Origin: Lysinibacillus sphaericus OT4b.31
Lineage (GTDB): Bacteria > Bacillota > Bacilli > Bacillales_A > Planococcaceae
Assembly: GCF_000392615.1 (NCBI RefSeq)
Contig: NZ_KB933398.1
Location: forward strand, 3,943,851 to 4,007,850
Length of the DNA stretch: 64,000 nt
Direction of reading: 5' to 3'
Every line of letters starts with the position of its first letter. Positions within the stretch are counted from its first letter, which is position 1. Made by a program: the position numbers and the translations under genes. Below, in pieces: positions 10,801 to 20,232 of this stretch. The notes beneath the pieces were generated by a model. The model was not told the DNA's origin. It saw only the letters and a list, made by a program, of their open reading frames with translations, and did not search any database.

Positions 10801-11568
10801 ATCATTTAAGTCAGATGTTGCAAAACGACCACCGTCTAATTGCACCATTGGACGAAGCTCTGGTGGAATAACTGGTAGTACATCTAAAATCATCCACTCA
10901 GGGGAGTTGCCTGAGTTACGGAACGATTCTACAACTTCAAGACGTTTAATCGCACGTGTACGACGTTGACCTTGTGCAGATTTCAACTCTTCTTTTAAAG
11001 AATATGTTTCATCTTCAAGATCGATTTTAGCAAGAAGCCTTTTGATTGCTTCTGCACCCATCGCTGCTTCGAATGTGCTGCCGAATTTTTCACGGTATGC
11101 ACGGTACTCTTTTTCAGAAAGTAATTGCTTACTTTCTAAGTTTGTAGCACCTGGTTCAATCACAACATACGATGCGAAGTAAATCACTTCTTCTAAAGCA
11201 CGTGGAGACATATCTAAGATAAGACCCATACGGCTTGGAATGCCTTTGAAGTACCAAATGTGAGAAACTGGGGCTGCTAGTTCGATGTGCCCCATACGTT
11301 CACGACGAACTTTTGCACGTGTTACTTCAACACCACAACGGTCACAAACAACGCCTTTATAGCGGACACGTTTGTATTTACCACAGTGACATTCCCAGTC
11401 TTTAGTTGGACCGAAAATACGTTCACAGAATAAACCATCTTTTTCTGGTTTTAATGTTCGGTAGTTAATTGTTTCAGGTTTTTTGACTTCACCGTAAGAC
11501 CAAGAACGAATCTTATCAGGAGAAGCTAAACCAATTTTCATATATTCAAATTCATTAACGTCTATCAA
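7882..11568 (-). CDS. rpoC: DNA-directed RNA polymerase beta-prime subunit
   Basis: This 1228-residue subunit forms the catalytic centre with RpoB. The N-terminal zinc ribbon ([19 protein letters not shown]) is near residues 60-80, the invariant catalytic loop NADFDGDQM is near residue 450, and the second zinc site (CGTDRG, then [11 protein letters not shown]) and trigger-loop region ([16 protein letters not shown]) follow. The start is TTG at 11568, with GGGAGGT about 8 nt upstream, matching the Bacillus N-terminus. It is about 30 residues longer than B. subtilis RpoC (1199), part of it an acidic insertion near residue 620. Unlike the usual tight rpoBC pair it lies 168 nt behind rpoB, past a terminator-like hairpin. 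Confidence 0.98.
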   Translation of the reverse strand: MIDVNEFEYMKIGLASPDKIRSWSYGEVKKPETINYRTLKPEKDGLFCERIFGPTKDWECHCGKYKRVRYKGVVCDRCGVEVTRAKVRRERMGHIELAAPVSHIWYFKGIPSRMGLILDMSPRALEEVIYFASYVVIEPGATNLESKQLLSEKEYRAYREKFGSTFEAAMGAEAIKRLLAKIDLEDETYSLKEELKSAQGQRRTRAIKRLEVVESFRNSGNSPEWMILDVLPVIPPELRPMVQLDGGRFATSDLNDLYRRVINRNNRLKRLLDLGAPSIIVQNEKRMLQEAVDALIDNGRRGRPVTGPGNRPLKSLSHMLKGKQGRFRQNLLGKRVDYSGRSVIVVGPNLKMYQCGLPKEMAIELFKPFVMKELVERGLAHNIKSAKRKIERLNNDVWDVLEDVIREHPVLLNRAPTLHRLGIQAFEPTLVEGRAIRLHPLVCTAYNADFDGDQMAVHVPLSAEAQAEARLLMLAAQNILNPKDGKPVVTPSQDMVLGNYYLTLEREDACGEGSIFYGPNEVLIAYDTGHVHLHTRIAIKASSLHNPTFTEEQNNMFLLTTVGKVIFNEILPESFPFINEPTAFNLEQETPAKYFVNLTIDEETLKELEADAAYNELDEKGKVEAQRTAVLRKYFASVPVVNPFRKKFLGNIIAEVFKRFHITETSKMLDRMKNLGFKYSTKAGITVGVSDIVVLPDKGDILAIAQDKVDKVQAQFRRGFITEEERYDRVISSWSAAKDEIQSKLMKSLEKTNPIFMMSDSGARGNASNFTQLAGMRGLMANPAGRIIELPIKSSFREGLTVLEYFISTHGARKGLADTALKTADSGYLTRRLVDVAQDVIVREDDCGTDRGLTIGALMEGTELIEALDERIVGRHTKKTIYHPETGEVILAKDGLIDQDIARIITELGIEEVTIRSAFTCNTKHGVCKKCYGMNLATGEEVEVGEAVGIIAAQSIGEPGTQLTMRTFHTGGVAGDDITQGLPRIQEIFEARNPKGQSVISDIAGTVSDITEIREGLKEITIEGDVETRKYPAPYNARLKVQEGDFVERGQVLTEGSIDPKQLLKVKDVSTVQVYLLKEVQKVYRMQGVEIGDKHIEVMVRQMLRKVRVIEAGDTELLPGSLLDIHQFSEANADAVLNGKNPATCRPVILGITKASLETESFLSAASFQETTRVLTDAAIKGKRDELLGLKENVIIGKLVPAGTGMQRYRQIRIEKDELDLEETVSAE

Positions 11569-11682
11569 GGAGCCTACCTCCCTTTAGTATAGGTCTTTAT
11601 AAAGACTCTTTTACGCAGCTCGACAATCGTTTGCAAAAAATGTACTTCTTTGACAAAAGATTAAAAATAGATTGTTTTACAA

Positions 11683-11722
11683 GTAAAGAAAAGCCGGACA
11701 GGGCATCAAATCCTGCCCGGCT
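11683..11722 (-). terminator. Terminator-like hairpin between rpoB and rpoC
   Basis: An 11-bp GC-rich stem (11692-11702 with 11712-11722; one G-U pair on the minus strand) with a 9-nt loop is followed by TTTCTTTACTTG. It has the shape of an intrinsic terminator and starts 15 nt after the rpoB stop codon. Since rpoC must be expressed, it is either leaky or antiterminated, or rpoC has its own promoter; none stands out between 11569 and 11690. Confidence 0.75.
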
Positions 11723-11736
11723 CTGAATAGTGTTAA

Positions 11737-14700
11737 TTATTCAAATGACTCCACTGGCTCTTCTTCTGTTTCTGGCTGTGGTGCAATGTTAAGTGCATCA
11801 GCTGGTTGAAGATCTTCTTCTTCGTCTAAATCGCGAAGCTCTACTTCTTCATCATTGATTGTTAACATTTTTACATCCATACCAAGAGATTGAAGTTCTT
11901 TGATCAATACTTTGAATGATTCTGGAACGCCAGGCTCTGGTACACTTTCACCTTTAACAATGGCTTCATATGTTTTCACACGACCAACCACGTCATCAGA
12001 TTTAACTGTTAAGATTTCTTGAAGTGTGTACGCAGCACCGTATGCTTCAAGTGCCCATACTTCCATCTCACCAAAGCGTTGTCCACCGAACTGCGCTTTA
12101 CCACCAAGTGGTTGTTGCGTAACAAGTGAGTAAGGACCAGTTGAACGTGCATGAAGTTTATCATCAACCATGTGTGCAAGTTTGATCATGTACATGATCC
12201 CAACAGATACACGGTTATCAAATGGCTCACCTGAACGTCCATCATACAGGATTGTTTTACCATCACGGTTCATCCCTGCTTCTTCCATCGTTTCCCAAAC
12301 ATCTTCCTCGTTGGCACCATCAAATACTGGTGTTGCCATATGAATACCTAAGTAACGAGAAGCCATACCTAAGTGTAGCTCTAAAACTTGTCCGATATTC
12401 ATACGAGAAGGTACGCCTAGTGGGTTTAACATGATATCTACAGGCGTGCCATCTGGCATAAATGGCATATCTTCTTCCGGTAAAATACGAGAGATAACCC
12501 CTTTGTTACCATGACGTCCGGCCATTTTGTCCCCAACGCGAATCTTACGTTTTTGAACAATGTATGCACGAACTAATTGGTTAACACCTGGTGGTAACTC
12601 ATCGCCATCTTCACGGTTAAATACTTTCACGTCAAGAATAATACCGCCCGCACCATGTGGTACGCGTAATGAAGTATCACGAACTTCACGTGCTTTTTCA
12701 CCAAAGATTGCGTGTAATAAACGCTCTTCAGCAGTTAATTCTGTAACCCCTTTAGGCGTTACTTTACCAACAAGAATATCACCGTCACGAACTTCCGCAC
12801 CAATACGGATGATTCCACGTTCGTCTAAGTTACGAAGTGCATCTTCTCCGACGTTTGGAATATCACGAGTAATTTCTTCAGGTCCTAATTTTGTATCGCG
12901 AGACTCTGATTCGTATTCTTCAATATGAACTGAAGTATACACATCGTCTTTTACAAGGCGTTCGCTCATGATAACCGCATCCTCATAGTTGAAGCCGTTC
13001 CATGTCATGAATGCAACAAGAACGTTACGACCTAGAGCTAGTTCACCTTTTTCCATAGATGGACCGTCTGCTAAAATATCACGAGGTTTCACACGTTCGC
13101 CAACTTTTACAAGTGGACGTTGGTTATATGAAGTACCTTGATTTGAACGAATGAATTTTTGTAATTTATATTTCGTTAAATCGCCTTTAACCTCTTTACC
13201 GTCAATTGTTTCAATGCGACGTATGTGGATTGAGCGAGCTTCAACATGCTCTACAATACCATCATATTTCGCTACAACTGCCGCACCTGAGTCACGAGCA
13301 TCTACGTGTTCCATACCAGTACCAACGAATGGTGCTTCTGGATTTAATAGAGGAACCGCTTGACGTTGCATGTTGGCACCCATAAGTGCACGGTTAGAGT
13401 CATCGTTTTCTAAGAACGGGATACAAGCTGTCGCAGCAGAAACTACTTGTTTAGGAGATACGTCCATGTAGTCCATTTGTGACTTATTGAATACGGTGTT
13501 ATCTCCACGGAAACGACCTACTACTTCGTCATTTGTAAATGTACCATCTGGGTTTAATAACGAGTTCGCTTGTGCTACGTAGTAGTTATCTTCTTCGTCA
13601 GCTGTTAAATAATCGATTTGATCCGTTACTTTACCAGTTTCATGGTCAATACGACGATAAGGTGTTTCAATGAATCCGAATTTATTTACTTTTGCAAATG
13701 AAGATAGTGAGTTGATTAACCCAATGTTCGGACCCTCTGGTGTCTCGATTGGACACATACGACCATAGTGAGAGTAGTGAACGTCACGTACTTCGAATCC
13801 AGCACGCTCACGCGTTAAACCACCAGGTCCTAATGCAGATAGACGACGTTTATGCGTTAACTCTGCTAATGGGTTTGTTTGGTCCATGAATTGAGATAAT
13901 TGAGAGCTACCGAAGAACTCTTTAATAGACGCAATTACAGGACGGATATTGATTAGTTGCTGTGGTACGATGGCAGCCGTGTCGTTAATAGACATACGCT
14001 CACGTACTACACGTTCCATACGAGATAAACCGATACGGAATTGATTTTGTAGTAATTCACCAACAGAGCGTAAACGACGGTTACCTAAATGGTCAATATC
14101 ATCTGTTGCCCCTACTTGGTAAAGTAGGTTGAAGAAGTAACTTACTGAAGATAGAACATCAGCAGGTGTAATGTTTTTTACTTCTTCATCAATGTACGCA
14201 TTACTAATTACATTGATTTCTTTTTGTGCTTCATCTTTTGGAGCATAAATTTTAATAGATTGAATTGTTACATCATCCTCAAGTACACCACCAACTTGTG
14301 ATAAAGTGCGGTAGCCGATACCTTTTGAAGAATCCTCTAGGTACGGTAAGATTTTATCTAATGTACGACGATCAAGCAATGTACCTTTTTCTACTAAAAT
14401 TTCGCCTGTTTCTGGATCTACAAGCGTCTCTGCAATCGTTTGGTTGAATAAACGATTTTTTATATGAAGCTTTTTATTCATTTTGTAACGACCAACATTC
14501 GCTAAATCATAGCGTTTTGCGTCGAAGAAGCGAGAGTATAATAAGCTCTTTGCACTTTCAACCGTTGGTGGTTCACCTGGACGTAAACGCTCATATATTT
14601 CTAAAAGTGCTTTTTCTGTACTTTCAGAGTTATCTTTTTCAAGCGTATTACGTAAATACTCGTTATCACCGATAATATCGATAATTTCTTGATCTGAACC

Positions 14701-15303
14701 GAAACCTAATGCACGAAGCAACACTGTTGCTGGTAGTTTACGTGTACGGTCAATACGCACGTATACTACGTCTTTTGCGTCAGTTTCATATTCTAACCAA
14801 GCGCCGCGGTTTGGAATAACTGTTGCTCCGAAGCCTTTTTTACCGTTTTTATCAGTTTTATCATGAAAATACACACTTGGTGAACGAACTAATTGTGAAA
14901 CGATAACGCGTTCAGCACCATTGATAATGAACGTACCTGTTTCTGTCATTAATGGGAAATCACCCATGAATACATCTTGTTCTTTCACCTCGTCTGTTTC
15001 TTTGTTGTAAAGACGTACTTTCACACGTAATGGAGCTGCGTAAGTAACATCTCGCTCTTTACACTCATCCACATCATACTTAGGATCACCTAATGTATAA
15101 TCGATGAATTCTAATGAAAGATTACCTGTAAAGTCCTCGATCGGCGAAATGTCACGGAACATTTCACGTAAACCTTCTTCAAGGAACCACTCGTAAGACG
15201 CCGTTTGAATCTCAATCAGATTTGGAAGCTCAAGCACCTCTTTAATACGCGCAAAGCTTCTACGCTGGCGGTGTTGTCCGTACTGAACTAGTTGACCTGT
15301 CAA
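11737..15303 (-). CDS. rpoB: DNA-directed RNA polymerase beta subunit
   Basis: This 1188-residue subunit is nearly collinear with B. subtilis RpoB (1193). The rifampicin region is wild type ([19 protein letters not shown], then [10 protein letters not shown]). The conserved [12 protein letters not shown] and the C-terminal clamp segment ([18 protein letters not shown]) are present. A longer ORF reaches a GTG at 15312, but that GTG abuts the GAGGGG ribosome site. The TTG at 15303 is spaced about 8 nt from it and gives MTGQLVQYG, the conserved Bacillus N-terminus, so TTG was chosen. A promoter and an attenuator-like hairpin lie in the 250-nt leader. Confidence 0.98.
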   Translation of the reverse strand: MTGQLVQYGQHRQRRSFARIKEVLELPNLIEIQTASYEWFLEEGLREMFRDISPIEDFTGNLSLEFIDYTLGDPKYDVDECKERDVTYAAPLRVKVRLYNKETDEVKEQDVFMGDFPLMTETGTFIINGAERVIVSQLVRSPSVYFHDKTDKNGKKGFGATVIPNRGAWLEYETDAKDVVYVRIDRTRKLPATVLLRALGFGSDQEIIDIIGDNEYLRNTLEKDNSESTEKALLEIYERLRPGEPPTVESAKSLLYSRFFDAKRYDLANVGRYKMNKKLHIKNRLFNQTIAETLVDPETGEILVEKGTLLDRRTLDKILPYLEDSSKGIGYRTLSQVGGVLEDDVTIQSIKIYAPKDEAQKEINVISNAYIDEEVKNITPADVLSSVSYFFNLLYQVGATDDIDHLGNRRLRSVGELLQNQFRIGLSRMERVVRERMSINDTAAIVPQQLINIRPVIASIKEFFGSSQLSQFMDQTNPLAELTHKRRLSALGPGGLTRERAGFEVRDVHYSHYGRMCPIETPEGPNIGLINSLSSFAKVNKFGFIETPYRRIDHETGKVTDQIDYLTADEEDNYYVAQANSLLNPDGTFTNDEVVGRFRGDNTVFNKSQMDYMDVSPKQVVSAATACIPFLENDDSNRALMGANMQRQAVPLLNPEAPFVGTGMEHVDARDSGAAVVAKYDGIVEHVEARSIHIRRIETIDGKEVKGDLTKYKLQKFIRSNQGTSYNQRPLVKVGERVKPRDILADGPSMEKGELALGRNVLVAFMTWNGFNYEDAVIMSERLVKDDVYTSVHIEEYESESRDTKLGPEEITRDIPNVGEDALRNLDERGIIRIGAEVRDGDILVGKVTPKGVTELTAEERLLHAIFGEKAREVRDTSLRVPHGAGGIILDVKVFNREDGDELPPGVNQLVRAYIVQKRKIRVGDKMAGRHGNKGVISRILPEEDMPFMPDGTPVDIMLNPLGVPSRMNIGQVLELHLGMASRYLGIHMATPVFDGANEEDVWETMEEAGMNRDGKTILYDGRSGEPFDNRVSVGIMYMIKLAHMVDDKLHARSTGPYSLVTQQPLGGKAQFGGQRFGEMEVWALEAYGAAYTLQEILTVKSDDVVGRVKTYEAIVKGESVPEPGVPESFKVLIKELQSLGMDVKMLTINDEEVELRDLDEEEDLQPADALNIAPQPETEEEPVESFE

Positions 15304-15370
15304 CTCATTCACCCCTCAATAAAGCGATATTAGGTCTTTGCAAAATCCTACAAATAGTGTATGATTTCGA

Positions 15371-15411
15371 AAGACAAAAAGAAAACGAGTCTTCAAAAAG
15401 ATCTCATTTTC
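15371..15411 (-). promoter_or_regulatory. Attenuator-like terminator hairpin in the rpoB leader
   Basis: Bases 15381-15411 fold on the minus strand into a stem of about 13 bp with one bulged base and a short loop, followed by TTTTTGTCTTTC. It lies downstream of the rpoB promoter and 67 nt upstream of the rpoB start codon, so it would stop transcripts before rpoB unless bypassed. It could also stop readthrough from rplJL and the methyltransferase gene. Confidence 0.65.
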
Positions 15412-15500
15412 GGTTAACTAAACTTATCTTGGCAAGTATACCCGCATAAAACCAATTATATACAAAAGGGCACACGACCTCAAAATAATATTTTTGCATT

Positions 15501-15534
15501 GTATCATATTATCATAGCCGATTTGTCAAGTCAA
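15501..15534 (-). promoter_or_regulatory. Overlapping sigma-A promoters of rpoB
   Basis: Two overlapping promoter matches lie 5 nt apart on the minus strand. The first is TTGACT (15534-15529), 17 nt, TAATAT (15511-15506). The second is TTGACA (15529-15524), 17 nt, TGATAC (15506-15501). They lie just behind the methyltransferase gene, so rpoB does not depend only on readthrough from rplJL. Confidence 0.8.
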
Positions 15535-15553
15535 TATTTTATACATATTTCAT

Positions 15554-16156
15554 TTATTTTCTTGCACGTATGATCCAGTATCCTTTTTTCTTCTCGACAA
15601 CATCAACTTCTAAAAACTTCTCTTCTAAGTAACTTACCGTTGAAGGTGCACCCTGCTTCTTCTGAATCACTATCCACAACTCTCCAGATGTCACTAGCTT
15701 ATCGTAAGCACCATCGTAAAAACGGAAAATTGTATCTTTTCCTGCACGAATTGGAGGGTTGGTTAAAATAGCCGCAGCCTTTGCATCATTATCCACCACC
15801 GATAGTCCGTCACTTACAAATATTCGTACATTTTGAACTCCGTTTACTTGCGCATTTTTTTGCGAAAGCGCAACTGCACGTTCGTTTATATCCATCATAA
15901 ATACAGTACGTTCTGGATTTGCTTTGGCAATAGACAATCCAATCGGTCCATATCCACAGCCCACATCAAAAATCGTACCATCAATTCCAGGCATTTCAAA
16001 CGTCTCAATTAATACACGGGATCCAAAATCTACTTCGCTTTTACTAAATACACCTGCATCCGTTTCAAAAGAAAACGCATGCCCAAGTAACTTAAATGTC
16101 CAGTGACGAGGTTTACTCTCAGTTTGAGGTTTATTTGTATAATAGTGATCTGACAT
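15554..16156 (-). CDS. RsmC/YbxB-type class I SAM-dependent methyltransferase
   Basis: This 200-residue methyltransferase has motif I DVGCGYGPIGL near residue 65, an acidic ribose-binding position in FMMDINERAV, and the catalytic NPP motif in ILTNPPIRAG, typical of exocyclic-amine methyltransferases acting on rRNA guanine (RsmC/RlmG group). The YbxB gene holds the same place between rplL and rpoB in Bacillus. The ATG at 16162 is only one base from the GAGGAGG ribosome site; ATG 16156 is better spaced. The exact rRNA target is not known from sequence. Confidence 0.88.
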   Translation of the reverse strand: MSDHYYTNKPQTESKPRHWTFKLLGHAFSFETDAGVFSKSEVDFGSRVLIETFEMPGIDGTIFDVGCGYGPIGLSIAKANPERTVFMMDINERAVALSQKNAQVNGVQNVRIFVSDGLSVVDNDAKAAAILTNPPIRAGKDTIFRFYDGAYDKLVTSGELWIVIQKKQGAPSTVSYLEEKFLEVDVVEKKKGYWIIRARK

Positions 16157-16174
16157 TTTCATGCCTCCTCAGAA

Positions 16175-16207
16175 TGAAGAAAAAGCTCGCCACAAATGAC
16201 GAGCTTT
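16175..16207 (-). terminator. Terminator after rplL
   Basis: An 8-bp stem (16182-16189 with 16200-16207) is followed on the minus strand by TTTCTTCATT. It lies between rplL and the methyltransferase gene and is probably partial. Confidence 0.7.
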
Positions 16208-16232
16208 CTTTTTGTATGAAAGTAATACGAGA

Positions 16233-16592
16233 TTACTTAACTTCTACAGATGCGCCAACTTCTTCAAGTTTAGCTTTGATTTGTTCAGCTTCATCTTTAG
16301 AAACGCCTTCTTTAAGAGCTTTAGGAGCGTTATCTACAACTTCTTTAGCTTCTTTAAGACCTAAACCAGTGATTTCACGAACCACTTTGATTACTTTAAT
16401 TTTTTCTGCACCAGCAGATGCTAATACTACGTCAAATTCTGTTTTTTCTTCAGCTGCAGCAGCACCGCCAGCAACTACTGCTACTGGAGCAGCAGCTGTT
16501 ACACCGAATTCTTCTTCGATAGCTTTTACTAAATCGTTTAATTCAAGAACTGTCATAGCTTTGATAGCTTCTAAGATTTGCTCTTTGTTCAT
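16233..16592 (-). CDS. rplL: 50S ribosomal protein L7/L12
   Basis: This 119-residue acidic stalk protein recruits translation GTPases. The N-terminal dimerisation helices ([20 protein letters not shown]), an Ala-rich hinge (about residues 32-50) and the C-terminal factor-binding domain ([20 protein letters not shown]) are all recognisable. The ATG follows AGGAGGAAATTATA. It is cotranscribed with rplJ 75 nt upstream, so the L10 leader controls both. Confidence 0.98.
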   Translation of the reverse strand: MNKEQILEAIKAMTVLELNDLVKAIEEEFGVTAAAPVAVVAGGAAAAEEKTEFDVVLASAGAEKIKVIKVVREITGLGLKEAKEVVDNAPKALKEGVSKDEAEQIKAKLEEVGASVEVK

Positions 16593-16666
16593 TATAATTT
16601 CCTCCTAATTGGATAATGTTTTAGTTTTTTTGCGGTCAAGCCGCGGAAGTTATGCAACGTAAGAAA

Positions 16667-17167
16667 TTACGCGCCTTGTTCTTCTTTTTGTTCTGCAACA
16701 GCTTTTGTTGCAAGTGCGAAGTTGCGCACTGGAGCTTGAAGTACAGATAAAAGCATTGAAAGAAGACCTTCGCGTGATGGAAGTTCTGCAAGTGCTTTAA
16801 CATCTTCAACAGAAGAGATTGTACCTTCAATAATACCTGCTTTAATTTCTAAAGCTTCGTTTTTCTTAGCGAACTCGTTGATGATTTTAGCAGGAGCTAC
16901 AACATCTTCAGTTGAGAACGCAATTGCGTTAGGACCAGTTAATACTTCGTTGATTCCTTCAACGCCAGCAGCTTCAGCAGCACGACGAGTTAAAGTATTT
17001 TTGTAAACTTTGAACTCAACGCCAGCTTCACGAAGTTGTTTACGAAGTTCAGTTACTTGCGCAACGTTAAGACCACGATAATCCACTACTACTACAGAAG
17101 CAGCGCCTTGGAATTTTTCAGTGATTTCTTGCACTTGTGATTGTTTGTTTTCGATTGCTTTGCTCAT
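16667..17167 (-). CDS. rplJ: 50S ribosomal protein L10
   Basis: This 166-residue L10 anchors L7/L12 dimers to 23S rRNA at the stalk base. It shows the family motif [21 protein letters not shown] near residues 26-46 and the C-terminal L12-binding helix. It is directly preceded by an L10-type leader RNA with a terminator hairpin, so excess L10(L12)4 can repress it by attenuation. The ribosome site is GGAGGTGTCATC before the ATG. Confidence 0.98.
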   Translation of the reverse strand: MSKAIENKQSQVQEITEKFQGAASVVVVDYRGLNVAQVTELRKQLREAGVEFKVYKNTLTRRAAEAAGVEGINEVLTGPNAIAFSTEDVVAPAKIINEFAKKNEALEIKAGIIEGTISSVEDVKALAELPSREGLLSMLLSVLQAPVRNFALATKAVAEQKEEQGA

Positions 17168-17202
17168 GATGACACCTCCTATTAGAATGAGTCATTTATA
17201 CC

Positions 17203-17350
17203 GACAAAAGAAAAGCCTCTGGGTCATATAGACACAGAGGCTGAAAGTCATCATCTTTAAAATAAGAATCCGAATTCCGATGTCCTCGGTAGGATTATTA
17301 AGTGACAAGTCACTCCTACTGTCTACGGTACAAATGGATGATTCACAACA
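17203..17350 (-). ncRNA. L10 leader RNA (autoregulatory leader of rplJL)
   Basis: The untranslated leader contains the hallmark segments ACCGTAGACAGTAGGAG and AATCCTACCGAGG (minus strand), which form the kink-turn-containing L10-binding stem known from Bacillus. A terminator hairpin follows (17214-17221 with 17235-17242, then TTTTCTTTTG). In B. subtilis binding of L10(L12)4 favours this terminator. Leader ends are estimated from the promoter and hairpin. Confidence 0.88.
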
Positions 17351-17356
17351 GCACCC

Positions 17357-17385
17357 ATCTTACCAAAGATACGGATTACTGTCAA
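17357..17385 (-). promoter_or_regulatory. Promoter of the rplJ-rplL leader
   Basis: On the minus strand TTGACA (17385-17380) is followed after 17 nt by TAAGAT (17362-17357). Transcription would begin at about 17350, just ahead of the L10 leader motifs. Confidence 0.8.
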
Positions 17386-17448
17386 CCGATATATCAAATA
17401 TTATTCAAACACGCTTTAGAAGCAGCGGTCGAATAAATATAGAAGATA

Positions 17449-18147
17449 TTATTTTACTGCTACGCTAGATGCGTCAACTTTAACAGCTGGACCCATTGTA
17501 GTTGTAACATTTACAGATTTCATGTAAGTACCTTTAGCTGCAGCAGGTTTTGCTTTTTGAACAACGTCAAATACAGTTAAGAAGTTTTCTACAAGTTTCT
17601 CTGTAGAGAAAGAAGCTTTCCCGATTGGCGCGTGGATGATACCAGCTTTGTCAGCACGGTATTCAACTTTACCAGCTTTGATCTCAGCAATAGCTTTTGT
17701 TACATCGAAAGTAACTGTACCAGTTTTAGGGTTTGGCATTAAGCCTTTAGGTCCTAATACACGACCAAGTTTACCAACTTCACCCATCATGTCAGGAGTT
17801 GCTACGATTACATCGAAGTCAAACCAACCTTGTTGGATTTTTTGGATGTACTCTGCATCGCCTACATAGTCAGCACCAGCTGCTTCTGCTTCTTTAAGTT
17901 TTTCACCTTTAGCAAATACTAATACACGTTGAGTTTTACCAGTACCGTTTGGAAGCACTACTGCACCACGGATTTGTTGGTCATTTTTACGAGTATCGAT
18001 TCCTAAACGGAAAGCAACTTCTACAGTAGCGTCGAAGTTTACTGTGCTAGTTTTTTGAGCAAGTTCAATTGCTTCTTGTGCGCCGTATACTGCGTTACGG
18101 TCGATTAATTTTGCTGCATCTTGCAGTTTTTTACCTTTTTTAGCCAT
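17449..18147 (-). CDS. rplA: 50S ribosomal protein L1
   Basis: This 232-residue L1 forms the mobile L1 stalk that escorts E-site tRNA. The family signature around [20 protein letters not shown] (residues near 125-144) is intact, and the N- and C-terminal halves fit L1 domain I. The ATG follows AAGGAGGAATTATATA. It lies 119 nt after rplK, with an inverted repeat in the gap; transcription from the rplK promoter is likely. Confidence 0.98.
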   Translation of the reverse strand: MAKKGKKLQDAAKLIDRNAVYGAQEAIELAQKTSTVNFDATVEVAFRLGIDTRKNDQQIRGAVVLPNGTGKTQRVLVFAKGEKLKEAEAAGADYVGDAEYIQKIQQGWFDFDVIVATPDMMGEVGKLGRVLGPKGLMPNPKTGTVTFDVTKAIAEIKAGKVEYRADKAGIIHAPIGKASFSTEKLVENFLTVFDVVQKAKPAAAKGTYMKSVNVTTTMGPAVKVDASSVAVK

Positions 18148-18199
18148 TATATAATTCCTCCTTGATTGTGGTTATAGCGGATTTTACCTCCCACGAATA

Positions 18200-18234
18200 A
18201 AGGTTGCGCGTTCACAAAGAAACTCCGCAACCTT
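18200..18234 (-). repeat. Stem-loop between rplK and rplA
   Basis: A perfect 9-bp stem (18200-18208 with 18226-18234) is followed on the minus strand by only TATTCG, so termination would be weak at best. It may tune rplA expression relative to rplK. Confidence 0.55.
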
Positions 18235-18266
18235 CCAAAAACAAATACATCATCAAGTAACTGGGA

Positions 18267-18692
18267 TTAGTCTTCGATAACAATACCCATGCTTCGTGCA
18301 GTACCTTCAACCATTAACATAGCAGCTTCTACTGAAGCAGCGTTAAGGTCTGGCATTTTAGTTTCAGCGATTTCGCGAACTTTATCACGTTTAACCGTCG
18401 CCACTTTTTTACGATTTGGTTCACCTGATCCAGATTGGATACCAGCTGCTACTTTAAGTAAAACTGCTGCAGGTGGAGTTTTTGTAATGAAAGTAAATGA
18501 ACGGTCCTCGAATACTGAAATTTCTACTGGAATAATAAGACCAGCTTGATCTGCAGTACGCGCATTGAATTCTTTACAGAATCCCATGATGTTCACACCC
18601 GCTTGACCTAATGCAGGACCAACCGGTGGAGCTGGGTTTGCTTTACCAGCAGGGATTTGAAGTTTAACAACTTTAATAACTTTTTTAGCCAC
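18267..18692 (-). CDS. rplK: 50S ribosomal protein L11
   Basis: This 141-residue L11 binds the GTPase-associated centre of 23S r[23 protein letters not shown] near residues 9-28 is the conserved N-terminal (thiostrepton-binding) segment, and GIVIED is the usual C-terminus. The reading frame extends to 18743, but the GTG at 18692 is preceded by AAGGAGGTG at proper distance and gives the conserved [12 protein letters not shown] start and standard length. Confidence 0.97.
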
Positions 18693-18830
18693 GAGACACA
18701 CCTCCTTAAGTCCGTGATGTGGTAATTGGGTTGCCCCTCCCACTCAATATCTGTCTGTCAGCTAATTGCCGATAACATTAAAATTATCATTGCAGACGTC
18801 AAACCAAAGTATGACAGTCTGACCTATGAA

Positions 18831-18859
18831 ATGATACCACTTTTAATTTTTTTAAGCAA
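18831..18859 (-). promoter_or_regulatory. Probable promoter of rplK-rplA
   Basis: On the minus strand TTGCTT (18859-18854) is followed after 17 nt by TATCAT (18836-18831). This leaves a leader of about 130 nt before the rplK GTG, room for regulation by L1 or L11, though no known leader structure was recognised. Confidence 0.65.
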
Positions 18860-18927
18860 GTAGTAATTAACAAAAACTGCGACATATGCCACAGGTTACG
18901 TTTATTCCGTTATAACTACTTATATAG

Positions 18928-19461
18928 TTATAATTTTTGGATTTGCTCAAAGTCTAGTTCCATAATTGTTTCGCGACCAAACATATCGACAGAAACTTTC
19001 ACTTTTCCTTTTTCCGTGTCAATTTCTTCAACGCGTCCTTGGAAGTGCGCGAAAGGCCCCTCTAATATTTCAACAGCTTCACCTATAGAAATATCCACTT
19101 CTACAACTTTATCAGTCATGCCCATTTGTTGTAGTAGACGATCTGCTTCCTCTGGTAATAAAGGCGTTGGCTTTGCACCGCCACCTGAAGAACCAATAAA
19201 GCCTGTTACACCTGGCGTATTGCGAACAACATACCAAGAATCATCTGTCATAATCAGCTCTACTAGAACATAACCAGGGAAAACCTTGCGCATCATTGTA
19301 CGCTTTTTCCCATCCTTCATTTCTGTTTCTTCGTGTTCAGGAACGATTACACGGAAGATTTTATCCTGCATTCCCATTGTTTCAACGCGTTTCTCTAGGT
19401 TTGCTTTTACACGGTTCTCATACCCTGAATACGTATGAACAACATACCAATTTTTCTCCAT
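18928..19461 (-). CDS. nusG: Transcription termination/antitermination factor NusG
   Basis: This 177-residue protein has the NGN domain (starting MEKNWYVVHTYSGYENRV, with the RNAP-contacting KVFPGYVLVE segment) and a C-terminal KOW domain (EAVEILEGPFAHFQGRVEEI). It binds RNA polymerase and couples it to Rho or pausing signals. The ATG fits the conserved N-terminus, but the only good ribosome site lies 23 nt upstream (see next entry). Unlike B. subtilis, where secE and nusG are close, 316 nt and a terminator separate it from secE. Confidence 0.97.
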   Translation of the reverse strand: MEKNWYVVHTYSGYENRVKANLEKRVETMGMQDKIFRVIVPEHEETEMKDGKKRTMMRKVFPGYVLVELIMTDDSWYVVRNTPGVTGFIGSSGGGAKPTPLLPEEADRLLQQMGMTDKVVEVDISIGEAVEILEGPFAHFQGRVEEIDTEKGKVKVSVDMFGRETIMELDFEQIQKL

Positions 19462-19493
19462 AACTACTAGGACTACTCGTCCGTCCCTCCCTT
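19462..19493 (-). promoter_or_regulatory. Displaced ribosome-binding site of nusG
   Basis: AAGGGAGGG (19493-19485) is the only strong Shine-Dalgarno match, but 23 nt separate it from the nusG ATG, and no in-frame ATG, GTG or TTG lies between. The spacer contains GGAC-GAGTA-GTCC, a small hairpin; if folded, the effective spacing falls to about 10 nt. Structured-spacer initiation is an inference. Confidence 0.6.
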
Positions 19494-19713
19494 ATAAATT
19501 AATTTCGCCTTGGCGTAATTGCGTCCGGATTTTGAATTATTTTACTCTTTTTACAATATTCTCATTAGAAAAACATAGCTTTCGCTAATAGAAGCGAAAG
19601 CACGATGATATATACCTTAATTAGCATAGTCACCTAACGCTACACCCATTGTTACCTAGTAGCACACAAATCATAATGAGAACATTTTACTGCTGTTCAC
19701 TTCATAAAACAAA
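19494..19713 (-). other. nusG upstream region with one stem-loop
   Basis: The secE-nusG gap is 316 nt. It holds a perfect 8-bp stem (19578-19585 with 19594-19601) followed on the minus strand by TATGTTTTTCT, a weak terminator or leader hairpin. A possible -10 (TATATA) lies further upstream near 19611, without a good -35. No ORF is credible here. Confidence 0.5.
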
Positions 19714-19744
19714 CGAAAAAACCCGTTATTGTAATGGACGGGCT
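19714..19744 (-). terminator. Terminator after secE
   Basis: A 7-bp stem with one G-U pair (19720-19726 with 19738-19744) is followed on the minus strand by TTTTTTCG. It separates rpmG-secE from nusG. Confidence 0.75.
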
Positions 19745-19777
19745 ATTTTCAAAAGTATTAACATGCTCTTTACTAAA

Positions 19778-19963
19778 TTATAACTCTAAGTACCAGCGGA
19801 ATAATGAAGAAATGCCTAAGTCAACTAACACAAAAAATAAAGCCATAATTACTACAGTCGAAATTACGACTACTGTATATTTCGTCAGTTCTTTACTTTT
19901 TGGCCAGCTTGTTTTTCGCATTTCCGACATTACGTCGCTGAAAAAGCCTTTAATCTTGCCCAT
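19778..19963 (-). CDS. secE: Preprotein translocase subunit SecE
   Basis: This 61-residue protein has a basic amphipathic helix (SEMRKTSWPKSKELTKYT) and a single membrane helix (VVVISTVVIMALFFVLVDLGI), the short Gram-positive SecE form. SecE clamps the two halves of SecY in the translocon. The WPK motif before the helix is typical. The ribosome site is GGAGGTTAGGCTAGA. It is 47 nt after rpmG and probably shares its transcript. Confidence 0.96.
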   Translation of the reverse strand: MGKIKGFFSDVMSEMRKTSWPKSKELTKYTVVVISTVVIMALFFVLVDLGISSLFRWYLEL

Positions 19964-20010
19964 TCTAGCCTAACCTCCGAATCAATCGTATCTGTCTATT
20001 TACAAATCAT

Positions 20011-20157
20011 TTATAGCGTTTGTTTATGCACTGTATGTTCATTGCAATGCGAGCAAAATTTCTTTAATTCGAGGCGTACAGTCGAACCTTCCTTCGCAGG
20101 AAGCGTGTAATTTCTCGAGCCGCATTTATCACAATTTAGCACGACTTTCTTTGCCAT
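20011..20157 (-). CDS. rpmG: 50S ribosomal protein L33, zinc-binding form
   Basis: Reading from the ATG at 20157 gives 48 residues starting MAKKVVLNCDKCGSRNYT and ending CSHCNEHTVHKQTL. Two CxxC pairs (CDKC and CSHC) mark the zinc-containing C-plus form of L33. AAAAGGTGA lies ahead of the ATG. Gene order sigH-rpmG-secE matches rpmGB in Bacillus. It is too short for a usual ORF cut-off but beyond doubt by sequence. Confidence 0.96.
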   Translation of the reverse strand: MAKKVVLNCDKCGSRNYTLPAKEGSTVRLELKKFCSHCNEHTVHKQTL

Positions 20158-20182
20158 TTAATCACCTTTTCGGCACTTTGTC

Positions 20183-20211
20183 TTTTAAAGACTAACACCT
20201 ATATTTGTCAA
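20183..20211 (-). promoter_or_regulatory. Possible promoter of rpmG-secE
   Basis: On the minus strand TTGACA (20211-20206), 17 nt, TTAAAA (20188-20183). A second TTGACA overlaps immediately upstream (20217-20212). The -10 element is weak, so this is tentative. Confidence 0.4.
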
Positions 20212-20232
20212 TGTCAACAAGGGCAAGCCCCT

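Noticed and set aside
11589..11611. Palindrome GTCTTTATAAAGAC as an rpoC operator
   Set aside because: AT-rich 14-bp palindrome close to the ribosome site, with no known factor and no promoter geometry around it.
16096..16608. Plus-strand open frame of 170 codons across rplL
   Set aside because: Shadow of rplL and the methyltransferase gene; low-complexity Ala/Ser content is the complement of the L7/L12 hinge.
18910..18933. Terminator after nusG
   Set aside because: The 9-bp stem overlaps the nusG stop codon but is followed by CGGAATAAAC on the minus strand, not by a U-run.
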